Source of the DNA: Gentiana macrophylla
Lineage: Eukaryota; Streptophyta; Magnoliopsida; Gentianales; Gentianaceae
Direction: 5' to 3'
DNA length: 64,000 nt
Assembly (NCBI GenBank): GCA_026214975.1
Contig: CM047808.1
Location: 53,842,583-53,906,582, forward strand
Position numbers and translations under genes: made by a program
In this document: in pieces, positions 46,566-58,575 of the stretch
Position numbering within the stretch: the first letter of the stretch is position 1
How the letters are laid out: each line of letters starts with the position of its first letter
The notes under the pieces: model-generated
The model's input: the letters and a program-made list of their open reading frames with translations, nothing else
The model's database searches: none
Told to the model about the DNA's origin: nothing

Positions 46566-48396
46566 TATACCTTTTCATCTCAAAATTCATACCTTTTAAC
46601 TTTTCATACCTTTTCGCCCTTTCACGAAGCGCCCTTTCACAAAACCCTACTCCGTCCGATCTTGCCGGCACCCGATCTTCTGCCACTAACACCGGCGATT
46701 GCGCGTTCCTTTCACCGTACGATTGTGATTTGACCACCACCCTACTGCTCAAAATTTGCAAGTGTAAGTATTAAAGCTTATGAACTGATTTACGAAACCT
46801 TCAAAGTTTTTTTCTTTATGTTTTTTCTAAATAATCGACACTAAGCACTTTGGCTGGAGCTTGTGAGTAGTGATCACTAACAATTGCTTCTCCGCTATTA
46901 AATTTCCCAATATATTTGTTTTCTGGTGGTAGATCGCATCGGTGGTGTGGGTATCGAATCAAAGTGGGTGTTTAGGGATCATGTTTGTAATTGACAGAGA
47001 AGAATGTGTATCTCATAAGGTGGAGTATGGTGCTACGCGCTTTTTCATGTGTCATCATCAAATCGGGCGCGCTGGTATTATACTCCAGATGGTGTTGATC
47101 TTGTGGTATGATTTTCTTTTGCCATATTTTGATGTGTGTCGCTTTGCTAGTATCTTTTTTCTTTCCCTGTTATCTGTTGTATTTTGTTGTTTATTATATG
47201 AGCTAAATAAATCGTTTTGTTTTTTTCTGAAGTTTTCTAATTAATTAAGAACAATTTCAAACCTCCCTAGTAACTTTGATTTTTGGTTGTGGGAATAACC
47301 TGAAAATAATTGTTTCTGGGTGTTTTGTAAGAAGTTAACCTAGGTTATATTTTCTGATTTTTCTCCTTATTGAATTTGGACAAAATTGGATTTTGTTTGC
47401 TTATTATGAGGTTGGAGAGGAATGAGTTGCTGCTTTTACTTTTTGATTAGTCCTTTATGCAAGTTTAACTGTTCCTTTTTCTTTTGGGTGTGAAAAAATT
47501 CTTGTCAAAGCTCTCTTGTTATGTGAAACTGAGTGGACATTGCGATTCTACTAACTGCTTCCTTATATATCCCTTAGCGGGATATACTACTACCACAATG
47601 GTAGTGCTACAACAAATGACACAACACAGGAGTACATCATGATGAATGGGTCGTGCCACATAATCAATGGTGTAATAATGTGTTGTATCATCTTTGTGGC
47701 ACTTCCATGATTTATGTTACATCAGAACCAATGGCTTCTTCTAACATTTCTATAAATTGATTTGGTTTTTAATTAAAGAATAGGTGAAAGGGCCAAAAGG
47801 TGAGCTGAAAATTGACTTTCGTTGATCGATTGTCCTCATTGACTGAATGAAAGTCGTTTTTAGAGAACCGACTTTCCAATTGTTGATTGGCTATGAAAAT
47901 AGACTTTTTTGAAACCTTTTTCTATGAATAAATTGAGTGGACAATTATTACTAAGTTTTTCCTTGAACATGTAGAAACACCGTTTTGTTGAATTGTAGGT
48001 TTGGAAAGAAACTAGGTTATACACAAAGTCCAGCATACACAATGAAATCCAGGTTTGGAAAGAACATCTTTTTCGTTTTGGGGGGCATTGTTTTGTATTG
48101 GGGAGAAGCATCAATTTGGTTTCAGGCTGTAACCATTCTGTTCACAGTGGTTCAACTCGAACCGATGAAAGCTCTGTTTCATTTCCCTGCAATTCCGAAC
48201 AGATGCATCCCCACACCACACTACTTCGGATTGATCATTTATCTTTTTGTCCAAAACTATTGTGAATCTGAACTTTAATTGTTTGAATTGTGTTGTCTTC
48301 TTCTTCTTCTTCTTCTTCATATAACGTCATGTATTTTTGTTCATTGTTTCCATCTTATTATGTTATGGGAACATAACTTGAAAAGTATACCTCCCT
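46566..48396. other. Captured or intron-like sequence of unknown origin inside element G
   Basis: The base composition and TTTCTTTT-rich stretches look like plant introns and UTRs. Short frames at 46942-47110 and 47985-48278 end at GT-like sites. One reads IGRAGIILQMVLIL, which could correspond to the helix before the AVT6 fragment, but the match is weak. I assign no function. Confidence 0.4.
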
Positions 48397-48772
48397 ATGA
48401 TTTATGAAGGTGGTGTGCTATCGGGGACATATTCAGGTAATGTGCATCATGTTGGCCTCTTGGAAGAATGGTTTGGACAACATTGGTATATAGTACGCGT
48501 ATTTATGCTTCTTGTGATCACCCTTTTCGTGTTTTTTCCATTGGCCTGTTTGAAACATATGGGTAATAGTGACACTCTAAAAAATATTTCTTGCTTATGA
48601 GATTATTATTTACCTACTTTTTTTTTCATTTCTGCTGTGCACAGATTCTTTGAGGTTTACTTCTACCATAGTTGTTGCCATGGTTGTTATCTTCCTGGTG
48701 TATACCGTGGGTGTCACGATATATAAACTAATTTACAGCGCCATTTCAATGTCTAAAATGCCTAGAAATTAA
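48397..48772 (+). pseudogene. AVT6-type amino acid transporter gene fragment, two exons, inside CACTA element
   Basis: Exon part 1 (48397-48561) reads VLSGTYSGNVHHVGLLEEWF, GQHW, then LLVITLFVFFPLACLKHM. A canonical GT-AG intron (48562-48644) joins in frame to exon part 2 (48645-48772), DSLRFTSTIVVAMVVIFLVY and then GVTIYKLIYSA. This follows the plant AVT6 (sodium-coupled neutral amino acid transporter-like) middle region, where the family has a G-HH-G-LE-WFG loop, a transmembrane helix ending FAPLACFKRIDSL, and the next helix. Only about 97 residues of a protein of over 400 are present. Retention of the intron shows DNA-level capture. It ends in a stop and is not a functional transporter. 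Confidence 0.75.
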
Positions 48773-50302
48773 TGCTTCTTACAAGAGAATGTCCCTCCAT
48801 TGTCTATGATGAAAGGGTAAGGACCGAGTATTGTGTGGTGGATTTACCCAGGTAATATCTCAACATGTATCTTCTGATTTTGAAAACCTTACAAAACACT
48901 ACTATTTACCTTTTATGTTTTGGTTATCATGTCCTTAACTACACATTACAAAGTAGGTTTCTCTCCCTAATGCAAAGTGCTGGAATATTGGCAACTTTCA
49001 GCTTATTGAGGAGCACTTTTAATGGTTGCAGGATTTTATGTTTGAAAGAAACATACAAGAATTCAGTGAAAAGTTTTATCTAAGGATATACTTATTGGAT
49101 AGCTCATGGAGAACTAACATGCCCTCAGTTCACCGTGAACTATAGTGAGTGTTCATCTTCTACTCATCATGCACCGGATGACATGCAAAGCATGTTGCAT
49201 TAATCATTTCTGTTTTCAACTGTTTTATTATTCTCGTTTATGCTATTAGCGGTCATTATCTTTGAAATTTGTTTGTTTCATTTAATCGTGATTTTGAAGA
49301 AACAGAGACGGTGTTTCTTTGGATGAGATGTTCTTTTTCCCTGATTTGTTTCCTTTGATAATCTTCTTATAGAACCCGAATTTGCCACAGTCTATGGCAC
49401 AAAATGCAACTATGATTGTTTTCACGAGGTTTGAGGATACTTGTCATGAAATAGACTCGGTTTAGGATTGGTGGGATCTCAAATATCCGTGGGACTCATA
49501 GTTCCATGTGGAACCTCTGAATTATTATTCTCAGAAAGGGTTGGCAGTGTTTTTCAGTTCCCTGAGAGGTACATATTCCTTTCTATAAATCTTTTATTAA
49601 ATTGTTAGTGTTTTCTCTCCTTTATTCTAGTTTGTTGAGTTTCCCAATGATACCATTCATTTCCAAGCACCGTCCATTTTCTTTTTCTTTTAGCTCCCCT
49701 CTTTCGTTTTTGCTAAATTCCTGACCTTTGAAGATTACTTACCTTGGTCAGGTACTTTGTTGCAGAGAATGTTCTTGATGGAGTTACTTTTGGGTGGCCA
49801 AGGTGGAGAATTTTAAAGAAGCAATGACATGTGTCCTACCATATCTTAGGAACAAAGGGACCCGGATTCCGGATGATATGTTGAAAGAGGCCACAGTGGA
49901 CATGTACTAGCGGTGCAAGTGAGATCATCATGATTTAAACAAGTTCTTCATGATGTTTAACAACACCGTCAAGAATCTGAGGGGCATGCAAAACTCAAGA
50001 CACTTTTAGAGACGATTGCTCGTTCATAAGATTGAGATGTTTTCGGTGATAAAACCATTAGTCTCTTGTATTTGTCCGTTGACCATAAATAATATTGATT
50101 TCATGTTTTGAAATGCTATTTGACTCAATTATGAATAAAATGATTTGCTTCATTTTCATGATCATGGAAGTGTTTTGATTATTTATTCTATTGAAACGTT
50201 TTTTTTAAGAGAACATTTATATTATTTAATATAATTTTTGTAAATAATAAATATAGTAAAATGTGAAATATAAATTTTGTTACAAAGTCATTGCAACTAT
50301 TG
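48773..50302 (+). other. Further captured-like sequence in element G, unidentified
   Basis: Gene-like pieces include 49372-49470 (SMAQNATMIVFTRFEDTCHE) and 49750-49800 (YFVAENVLDGVTFGWPRW), separated by T-rich intron-like DNA. I recognise neither. They may be from the same or another captured gene or from a decayed transposase. Confidence 0.4.
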
Positions 50303-50310
50303 ATTTTGAC

Positions 50311-50989
50311 TAGGGGTGTACAACGAAATTGGAAAATTGGACTGACCGACTAAACCGGATTAAATCGGACCGAAAAATGATGAACCGCGGTTTTCCAATC
50401 GGTTTTTTCATTGAAGAAAAACCGAACCGGAAATCCAATTCAGTTTTCTGTTTTATTCATAAAAACCGGTATGACCCGAACCGAACCGGTTATACTTCAT
50501 TTTTAATTATATATATATATAATTTAATTTGTTCACTAGCTCCTACTATAAAAACCCCCACACACAACCCTAAATTTCTAAACCTTATACTTCTGCCGTT
50601 TCTACCTAAACCTAAACCTAAACCTAAAATGCTTCCCAGCCGCCGATAACCGCCGTTTGAGCTCACCGGCCGTTCTTGCTTCTTCTAATATTCTTCATCC
50701 TTTGATCGTGAAAGGCTGAAAGCAACCTTTGAAATTGTCGTTACAACGACCACCCGCTGGCTTATGGTGCCAATAATGGTGTTTGTCTCATTTTTAGAAG
50801 AAAAAAATCAAAATTTTATGGTAAATAAAATACAGTCTCTAAAAACGAATCGAACCGAACCGGATGTATTGGTTCACCCAATTCATAAAAATGACCAATT
50901 CGATTCGATTCAAGAAAATATCAAAACCGTAACTTGATTCGCCTGTAAAATCGTAAAAAACCGACCGGACTGGACTATGTACACCCCTA
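50311..50989. mobile_element. hAT-type MITE, copy 2, with perfect 8-bp duplication
   Basis: It starts TAGGGGTGTAC and ends GTACACCCCTA, a perfect 11-bp inverted repeat. ATTTTGAC flanks both sides (50303-50310, 50990-50997). The 8-bp duplication and end style fit hAT. It shares its whole length with 28134-28847. Outer parts are built from GAACCGG-type words, while the centre (CCGTTTGAGCTCACCGGCC, then CTTCTTCTAATATTCTTC) looks gene-derived. Confidence 0.9.
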
Positions 50990-51594
50990 ATTTTGACACA
51001 ACAATTCATTACAAATATAGGTAAAATTTGTCACAAATTTGTTGGAAAACACCGTCACAAAATCAATTCAAAAATGTAGGGATTAATTGTCACATTTTTG
51101 TCACTAAATTTGGTACCAAAATCGTCATATGAATTCATCACATAATCACTAAAATTTTATCACAATTTTATCGTTAACAATAGTCACAAATTCATATCAA
51201 ATTTGTAAGATATGGTTATCACTATTTCATCAAAAAAATTGGTTACAAAATTGTCGTATTTTTTGTTGTACATTTGTCGCTATTTTATGAAGCAACTTTG
51301 ACACAACACTCCATCACAAAGTTATCGGAAAATTTTGTCACACATCCGTTGCAAAATATAATTTTAATTTGTCGCAGATTCATCATTAAATTTTTTGTCA
51401 TATCTATGTCACAAAGTATGACTTTCTGCACAATTTTGTCATAAAACTTAGTGACAAGGTTAATTTCGACTCAAAATTTTGCAACGGGGTGTTCCGTGAC
51501 GGAATAGGATTCGTCACTGATTCATCACAAACGAGCGTTAGTGACAAATTTGTGACGAAAACCGCCGTCACAAATCCGAGAAATTTTAGTAGTG
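50990..51594. repeat. Right subterminal repeats of the CACTA element
   Basis: Dense TTTGTCACA, TTCATCACAAA and GTCACAAAT words in the opposite sense to the left end, terminating TAGTAGTG. Confidence 0.8.
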
Positions 51595-52095
51595 GTACTT
51601 AAAAACGTTGCAGCCTTTCTTGGCCACGCAGGATTTTATATTAGGTTTATCAAAGACTTGTCTAAAGTTTCTAGACATTTGACTGAATTGCTTTCAAAGG
51701 ATGTACCTTTCGTATTTGGAGAAGAGTGCAAGAAAGCATTCAACACATTGAAGCAAATGCTTATAACCGCCCCAATTCTGGTAGCACCAGATTCGAACAA
51801 ACCTTTTGAGCTTATGCGTTATGCAAGTGACACGACATTTGGAGCAGCCCTAGGACATAGGGAGGATAAAATCTTTAAGCCTATTTATTACGCTAGTCGT
51901 ACCCTTAACAGTACCCAGAGGAATTATGCGACTACAGAGAAGGAACTCTTAGCTGTCATATTTGCATTTGACAAGCTAGAGGTTACTATAGGCCAGATAA
52001 GACAGCAGCAAAGGTACTGCAGTGTGGATGTTATTGGCAAAAAATTCATAAATCTGCTTACAAGTTTACAAGATCCTGTCATTCCTGTCAAATGA
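51595..52095 (+). pseudogene. Element D RNase H start joined to integrase zinc region
   Basis: The frame after the CACTA element continues VAAFLGHAGFYIRFIKDLSK, SKDVPFVFGEECKKAFNTLK, TFGAALGHREDKIFKPIYYA and KELLAVIFAFDKLE. It then passes directly into text equivalent to TAAKVLQCGCYW and SCHSCQMTGN in another frame (about 51985-52095). The second half of RNase H and the linker are deleted at about 51978. Confidence 0.8.
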
Positions 52096-53060
52096 CCGGT
52101 AATATTTCTAAGTGAAATGAGATGCCACTGCAGAGTATCTTAGAAGTGAAAGTATTCGATGTTTGGGGAATTGATTTTGTTGGGCCATTCACATTGTCAG
52201 AATCAAATCGTTACATCCTGGTAGCAGCCGATTATGTTTCCAAATGGGTGGAAGCGGTAGCTTCACCTACTAATGATGCCAGGGTTGTCCTGAGATTTCT
52301 TAAGAAAAACATTTTGATGAGGTTTGGAGTGCCTAGAGCCATAATTAGTGACGGAGGGAGTCATTTCTGCAATAGGTTGTTTGAGAAGTTAATTATGAGA
52401 TATGGGGTTAGACATAAGATTGCAGCAGCATACCACCCCTAGACGAGTGGACAAGTATAAGTCACGAATAGACAGATTAATAGAATTTTAGAAAAAAACT
52501 GTGAATCCCACAAGGAAAGATTGGTCTTTGAAATTATATGACGCTCTTTAGGCATACAGAACAGCTTATAGGACCACGATTGGGATGTCACCATACATGA
52601 TAGTGTTTGGAAAAGTGTGTCATTTACCATTGAACTCGAGCACCGAGGGCTATGGGCTATGGGATTTCTAAACATGGATGAGGATTTAGCAGGTGAAAAA
52701 AGAATGCTAGAGTTGAATAGATTGGAAGAGTTTAGACTTCAAGCGTATGATAATGTCAGGATTTACAAGTAAAGAACGAAACCCCTGCATGATAAGAATA
52801 TACTGAACCACATATTTCAAGTGGGAGATAAAGTGCTGGTATACAACTCGCGTCTTCGTCTTTTTCCTGGAAAGTTGAAGTCTAGATGGTATGGACCACA
52901 TGTAGTCATGAATGTCTACAATTCAGTTGCATGTGAAGTTAGACATGAACACTCTGGACAAACTTTCACAGTTAACGGCCACAGGCTGAAACAATGCCTA
53001 GAGCACAAGTATAACCCTGAATTGGAAATCTTTATGCTGGAAGATCCGGAATATGAATAA
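52096..53060 (+). pseudogene. Element D integrase, with stops
   Basis: The core shows [40 protein letters not shown] and [20 protein letters not shown], so two of the three catalytic acidic residues (in GIDF and SDGG) are visible. A stop replaces Gln after AAYHP, and further stops follow. The C-terminus (52821-53060) reads GDKVLVYNSRLRLFPGKLKS and TFTVNGHRLKQCLEH, Athila-type with no chromodomain. Confidence 0.85.
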
Positions 53061-54397
53061 ATGGGCCCTATTAGTACAGTCGAGCTGACGACTATAAACT
53101 CAGAACTATTTCTAAACCCTTATTTATTGCTTTTGTTTATTTTGTTATTTTGAGTGAATAAAGTAGCATGACAATCGCAAGGTTTTTTATCACATATATC
53201 TTCAGTCAACTGACTAGAGATATACGTGGTTTTTTCCTTCACGAGTCTCATGTGATACCTCATAAAAGTTTTCGCGTCTTGCTTAGGCTGATGAAAGAAT
53301 AAAGTGGCTTAAACTATTTTTGTGCATTCATCTGGTATGCACAATTACTTCCACCTTATTTTCTTATTGCCCTTCGCATGTTACTCACAGTTTTCGGAAG
53401 CATTTTGGAAAGCAGGTAATAACTTGGAAGAGGAATAACCTAGGAGCTAATGATTACGATCCGGGATTCATTTTGACTCAGCCACAATTTCCAGAGCTAA
53501 GTACCTTTTCTTTTCTTTATTATTAGTCATTGGGGACAATGTCTATAATAAGTGGGGGGTAGGCGTCTTAGCTGGATAATCGAAGAAGGGAATGTTTTTG
53601 AAAAATTAACACGATTTTTAGCTTTCTATTTGCACGTTTTCGAGTAAGGAATCGGTAGAAAAGGAGCCCAAGTTCAATTTGAAGTGAGCTATAGCATATT
53701 CAATTTAGTATGAAAGAACGAGCATATGTTGTGTTGAGTGAAGTAGTGACTTATTAATTATTATTCTGTCATTGCAATCAATATTTGAGCACATAATATG
53801 AGTGAGAAGTGTTTAAGATTAGATGATGAGTTGTTTTAACCGGGAATCATTATTTGTCTGTCTATATACTTTAACAATTTTTTGTAAGACAAGGGAAGCA
53901 ACTTGGATGACGAAAGGTGACCGGGACAAACGGACTTGTGAGAGAAAGAGAAAAAAAGTGAGGAAATCTGCCAGAAAAAAAGAGAAAAAAAAATGCAATA
54001 AAGGCAGTGAGGGAAATGAACTTGTGTAAAATGGGCACGACCCTCGCATGAAAAGAAACAAACGAGGACTTAAGAGCGATGCTCAGTCCCCGAGTCCGCC
54101 CGACCCAATTATGGTACCATATTGTGTAACCAAGTCTGAAAGCAAGATGAGCGAGTGTATGCACAAGCAAGTTAAGATTGTGTGGTTAATACAACTTGAT
54201 TCTTCTCACGAACGCATTACCACAACTGATTCATCAAACGACACATTGATGCGTGGTAAGTAGTTATTAATGGGGAGCTTATGGATTGTGGGTCAATTTA
54301 TGTTCTGCCGGAAATCTTTATTGAATGTGTGGCAGTTGATGGAGATTGTGCCTGGAGGTACATTCCGCCTTGATACTCTGCTCGTGGATGAGCAGAA
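53061..54397 (+). other. Element D region between pol and 3' LTR; no env-like frame
   Basis: A polypurine-like AATAAGTGGGGGGTAGG lies at about 53550-53566, just after GGGGACAATGT. A charged, Lys-rich frame at 53823-54029 and its T/F-rich antisense at 53819-54170 have no known domain. No env-like gene is supported. Confidence 0.5.
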
Positions 54398-54414
54398 GGC
54401 TAGTGGGGGGTGGT
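54398..54414 (+). other. Element D polypurine tract
   Basis: GGCTAGTGGGGGGTGGT precedes the 3' LTR directly. Confidence 0.75.
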
Positions 54415-55850
54415 TGATGACGGTTAAAATAGTCTATCCTACGGCATCAATATTCTATCCATTATGAGCTAAAAATAGTTGTTTCGACCTATAAATATGT
54501 ACCATTTGAGTTGAATATCATATGTCGGGTTCGTGAGTCGAGAAATCTGCACTTAGCATTTATATTCCCTATTTCGATATTATTTCATGTATTATTTGAT
54601 GATTTTCAGGATACGAAATATTGGGCTGAGCATAATGGACGAATCAGGAGTGGTCTGAACGAAAAGAATGGGCCTAGGGTATTCTAGAAGCATCCAAGTT
54701 AAGTCGGTTGAAGAAAAAAGAAAAAATTACCCTCGGTAACCCGAGGGGCGGTGCCGACTTACCGAGGGTCGAGATCCTTCCAAAACGCATTTTCTTGGAC
54801 GAGGGGTCGAACTAGTTGTCCCTAAGTCGGTTTAGATAGCAATAAATAAGAGGCTTCGCCTCAGAACAAAAGTATACAATTTTTAAGACAAGTATTATGC
54901 AATAAAAGTTCATTGTTCTTTATTTTATGAGTTCTAGTCAGAGAGACGACGGAGTCGCCGCCTGAGGAGAGATCTGAAGGAGATCTACGCTCGTCTTCGA
55001 GGGTATGATTTTCTGACTTTTCCAAGATGTAGATCTATTGTTGTTCTATTCGACTAGTATGTTTTAATTGCTTATTTTGTTTAATTATGTAGTAGTTAGT
55101 TTATTTTACCCCTTGATCTGATTCGTTGGTGAAGAATTCATGAAATAGTAGTTGCGTTATTCAGATCTGCGACGGTCTATATCGCTAGATGTGAATACCT
55201 AGTAAATTACTAATTCATGATAATCGGTGCCAGCTATGTTGATCGATAAATTTAATTTACATGTTTTTAGCCTGTTCAACTATTTGCATGTTATCGTAAA
55301 TTAACATAAAGGACTCTTATTGAAGTGTTATTAGGACATTATCTTGATGGACCCTAGGACCGTGTTGGTCAATGTCGACAGCTGTCTAGGCGGGTGTGCG
55401 GTATGAGTTAGCACTCAATATCGATAACTCTAGTTCTTCTTTAAGTGTATGGACTATTACGGACCAATTAAGGAGGGTAGCTTGCGTATAGATTTTCTAC
55501 TGCCATTGTCGAGTAGATAGGGTTAGGAGTTGTACCCGTAGCTGAACAATGAATAAGTTCACCAATGGGGAGGACTGTTGCATATGTGGAGGGTATAACT
55601 AATTACTCATAATTGATCTAATACCTTAGAAGCTCTAGTTGCTTCGTTGAACTTGCATAATCTTGCTAGTTGATTGTGTTACCAGATTTACTACTATCTA
55701 TATTATAGTTGGCCGTAGACCGTTATTGTGACAAACTCAATCTTGATAATTAGATGTTCTTACAAGTCACTGTAGGATCGACCTTGATATGCCAGTACTC
55801 TACTACGATAGACCTAGTCCTACTGCTAGTAAGTGCTTTGCACGCGATCA
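54415..55850 (+). repeat. Element D 3' LTR
   Basis: It is collinear with 32611-34089 with many substitutions. It has one copy of the 84-bp segment duplicated in the 5' LTR, and a 50-bp stretch near 55005-55050 that the 5' LTR lacks. The CCCTCGGTAA/TTACCGAGGG inverted repeat is kept (54730-54769). Confidence 0.9.
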
Positions 55851-55855
55851 ATACA

Positions 55856-56985
55856 TAAGGAGAATGCTATCTTACTTGATTTATGAGTTATGGTGTACTC
55901 TGATTAAGTCAATTGTAATCAAATGAAAAATGGAGTACTGAGTTTTTGAAGAAGAGTAAAAACTCAATTAATGCTATTAAGCTGAAAACTGACTGAGACC
56001 AGTTTTCATGCTGAGGTCAAAGAAAGGAAAACTGAAGAAAAGCTGGCCGTTATAAAGCAAACAATCTTATTGGACGCACAGAAATGTCAGGAAGAGCATT
56101 GACATTCCTCAGGACAAGCAGGACCACTAACGGATACAAGAATTCAATTTCAAACGTTCAAATTCTTTTAACCGTTGGAAAACCCCTATAAATAGGTCAC
56201 TTCTACCTCAATAAGAAGTGCGGAGTTCTAAGATAAATTATATTCAAGTAAAAGGGAAAGTCGATCAAGAAGAACTCCTGCTGTGTACTTTATTGCAAGA
56301 TCATGATCAAGAAATCTTCAAGTGTACATAAGCATTCAACGAAAGATCAAGAACAACACTGGAAGAGTACAAAGAGCCTGAGCACATATCATATACATCT
56401 AGAAGAAGAAGCTCGAAACATAGATGAATCATAGTTATTCATTTAAGTCTCAACTTTGATTTTATCAAAGGTTTAGACTGTGAAGCACCAAGAACGTCTG
56501 AAGGACAGTTGAGTGACTGTGTTTCTGTATAGCTAGTGAAGAGGCAATCCTACCCTTTAAGAACCAGTGTAGTAAGCTTAGTTCAAACATCAATTCTACG
56601 TGTTGAAGACTGAAGCTGGGAGATTGTGAAGCTAGGGATTAGTTATGGACAATCAAGTGTTTAGAATTTACTTTGTGTCTTGTAACTGTAAACCTCAAGA
56701 ACATACTGAATTTGGCCTCCTACATCACAGGAGAAGAGAGGAATGACAGGATTACACCACCTGGAACCTCTATAATCTCTGTCTTATTTACGTACTTACT
56801 TTACGCATTAAATTACTGCATCTAAGTTTATATTGCACCTGATCACACACTCAGCAAACATAAGAAACTGAGTCAGCAAAGCATTGCTTTTCATTTAAAC
56901 AAACTGATAAACTCAAGTTTTCATAAAGGCTTAACTTAATCCGCCGCAGGTTAACTCAGTTAAGGATAAGTCAGTTAAAACATTT
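55856..56985 (+). repeat. Element F right part: SIRE-like LTR, truncated
   Basis: Sequence after the ATACA duplication continues the LTR interrupted at 32610, paralleling E's LTR: CCCCTATAAATAGG promoter block near 56188, ACACCACCTGGAACC, CTCAGCAAAC...CTGAGTCAGCA, then TAATCCGCCGCAGGTTA. The last 200 bp or so of the LTR are absent, cut off where element H begins. Confidence 0.65.
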
Positions 56986-57252
56986 TCCCAATAAAATAAG
57001 GAAAATATAATTGATTGATTTATCTCAATTATTATAATATCTTATATCAAATAAATCTAGGATATTGTCAATATCTTATATTGAATATTCCCAAGATATT
57101 GTCAATATCTAATATTGACTATCTTTATTTTATTACTATAAATCAATTTACACATGTGTATATATCACACATATATTACACAAAATAAATCTATATAAAT
57201 ATATACAGTTGGAGCGCATGCAAATCACAATTTGCATTGATGCCTACACACG

Positions 57253-57308
<56 letters not shown>

Positions 57309-58575
57309 TTAATATCTAATATTAATATATGGTAATACCATTAATTAAATTGCACAATCCAAGTGTATCTTATACACACACAAATTACACCACCTTAGCC
57401 AATAAATTGGCATCCGGAATATTCTTTAATTAATATAATATTATTAATATCTTGTATTTAATTTATTCATAATAAATAAATACCACCATATTAATTTACC
57501 ACTATAACCCTTATAGTCTCGAGATAAACTTTCCTTATTTGGTTATCATCTATAACCACATTTTAATCCGGCTAGATGTTTTTATGTGTGTGACCCGATA
57601 GGCTTCCGAATATGTTGGCCGTAGACACAAGGTGCAAATTACGAAAATGCCCTTCATGCCTAATGATCACGGGATAGCGTCTAGCAACACACCATGACCC
57701 CCAATCATCGGAAGATTCAAATGCAATGACTACTACCTTTCATGTGAAAGCGATTACCGTGTAACTTACAATCCTATCATTTGTAATAATATCCGTGCGG
57801 TCGTCGACGTCGAGTGTCAAACATTAACGACCGTATCTTATAATCTGGATATCGTGCTCTCTCGAAGTAACTCATTTACTCCCACTTTGCAAAGATTCAC
57901 AAGAGCTAGAAATTCCTTATAAGAAGGCCATTTCGGATATTCGATCCCAAACATAGGATACCCAATTCCCGGACGACCAATCATGTATACTCTGCATGCT
58001 TCAGTATCATACCCAATTACTACCGCATGATCGCCCCGTGGCTAGAGGAAACCTCAATAGTGTCAAAGCATGACAATCCACACCGTGATGCCATGAAGAC
58101 TCAAGTCTTAAGGATAATTACACAACCGCCACATAGTGTGACACTTATCCGTGTAAGTGGGTCGATCTAACGACGCATTCTCTAATACACGCCCACGCGG
58201 TACCCAAGTGTCTCTACACTTTGATAGAGCGAGATCTATCCTCGCCCTTAAAGACGAAGACATCTAATACGTGCTAGTAGTCTGTTTTATACTATCAATG
58301 CCCCTGCTTAATAGTACATCGCCTGCTAGAGACATTTTAAGTATCAAACTTATTAAAGTGATTAAAGATCTCATCAACCATACTCGCCTATCATGGTTTC
58401 TCTATCACAGTTTAATACTAAGGATGTTATCATATAACAATTCATAATTGGTTCTTTAAAAGAACATATATATGACAACAGAAAAGCCATTGTATAAACA
58501 TAAAGAAATAGTAGAAATGATCCGACCCGGTCGGATCCGGTCCAACCCGATTGGGTTTAGGACACTATTCCAACA
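56986..58575 (-). repeat. Element H LTR, left copy (3' LTR on minus strand)
   Basis: Its plus-strand right end is GGACACTATTCCAACA, which is TGTTGGAATAGTGTCC on the coding strand, directly followed by a polypurine tract on the minus strand. The left limit is set only by the end of element F. An (AT)n run lies at 57258-57302. No coding potential is seen. Confidence 0.6.
57258..57302. repeat. (TA)n microsatellite
   Basis: About 22 TA dinucleotides inside the AT-rich part of the left LTR of element H. Confidence 0.9.

Larger units (their letters stand above)
44752..51594. mobile_element. Element G: CACTA (En/Spm-type) DNA transposon, 6.8 kb, no transposase seen
   Basis: It starts CACTACTAGAATTT and ends AAATTTTAGTAGTG, a near-perfect inverted end of CACTA type. 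It is flanked by GTA on both sides (44749-44751, 51595-51597), the 3-bp duplication expected for this superfamily. Rejoining the flanks restores the element D pol order. Both ends are dense in TGTGACAAA/TTTGTCACA words. No transposase domain is recognisable, and the interior carries foreign sequence, so this is a non-autonomous carrier. Confidence 0.85.
32611..55850 (+). mobile_element. Element D: Athila-type Ty3/gypsy retrotransposon carrying two later insertions
   Basis: LTRs (32611-34089 and 54415-55850) are flanked by a perfect ATACA duplication at 32606-32610 and 55851-55855. A tRNA-Asp primer site, gag, protease, RT, RNase H, integrase and polypurine tract follow in order. Removing element E and the CACTA element G leaves about 9.6 kb. 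LTR copies differ far more than those of element A, and the coding part carries stops and two internal deletions, so this is the older Athila insertion. Confidence 0.9.

Noticed and set aside
46942..47244. Upstream exon of the captured AVT6 gene
   Set aside because: Only IGRAGIILQMVLIL resembles the expected helix, which is too short and diverged to claim.
53819..54170. Overlapping frames on both strands after element D pol as an env-like or novel gene
   Set aside because: The frames mirror each other over an A/G-rich stretch, and Lys/Arg or Phe/Ser bias explains them.
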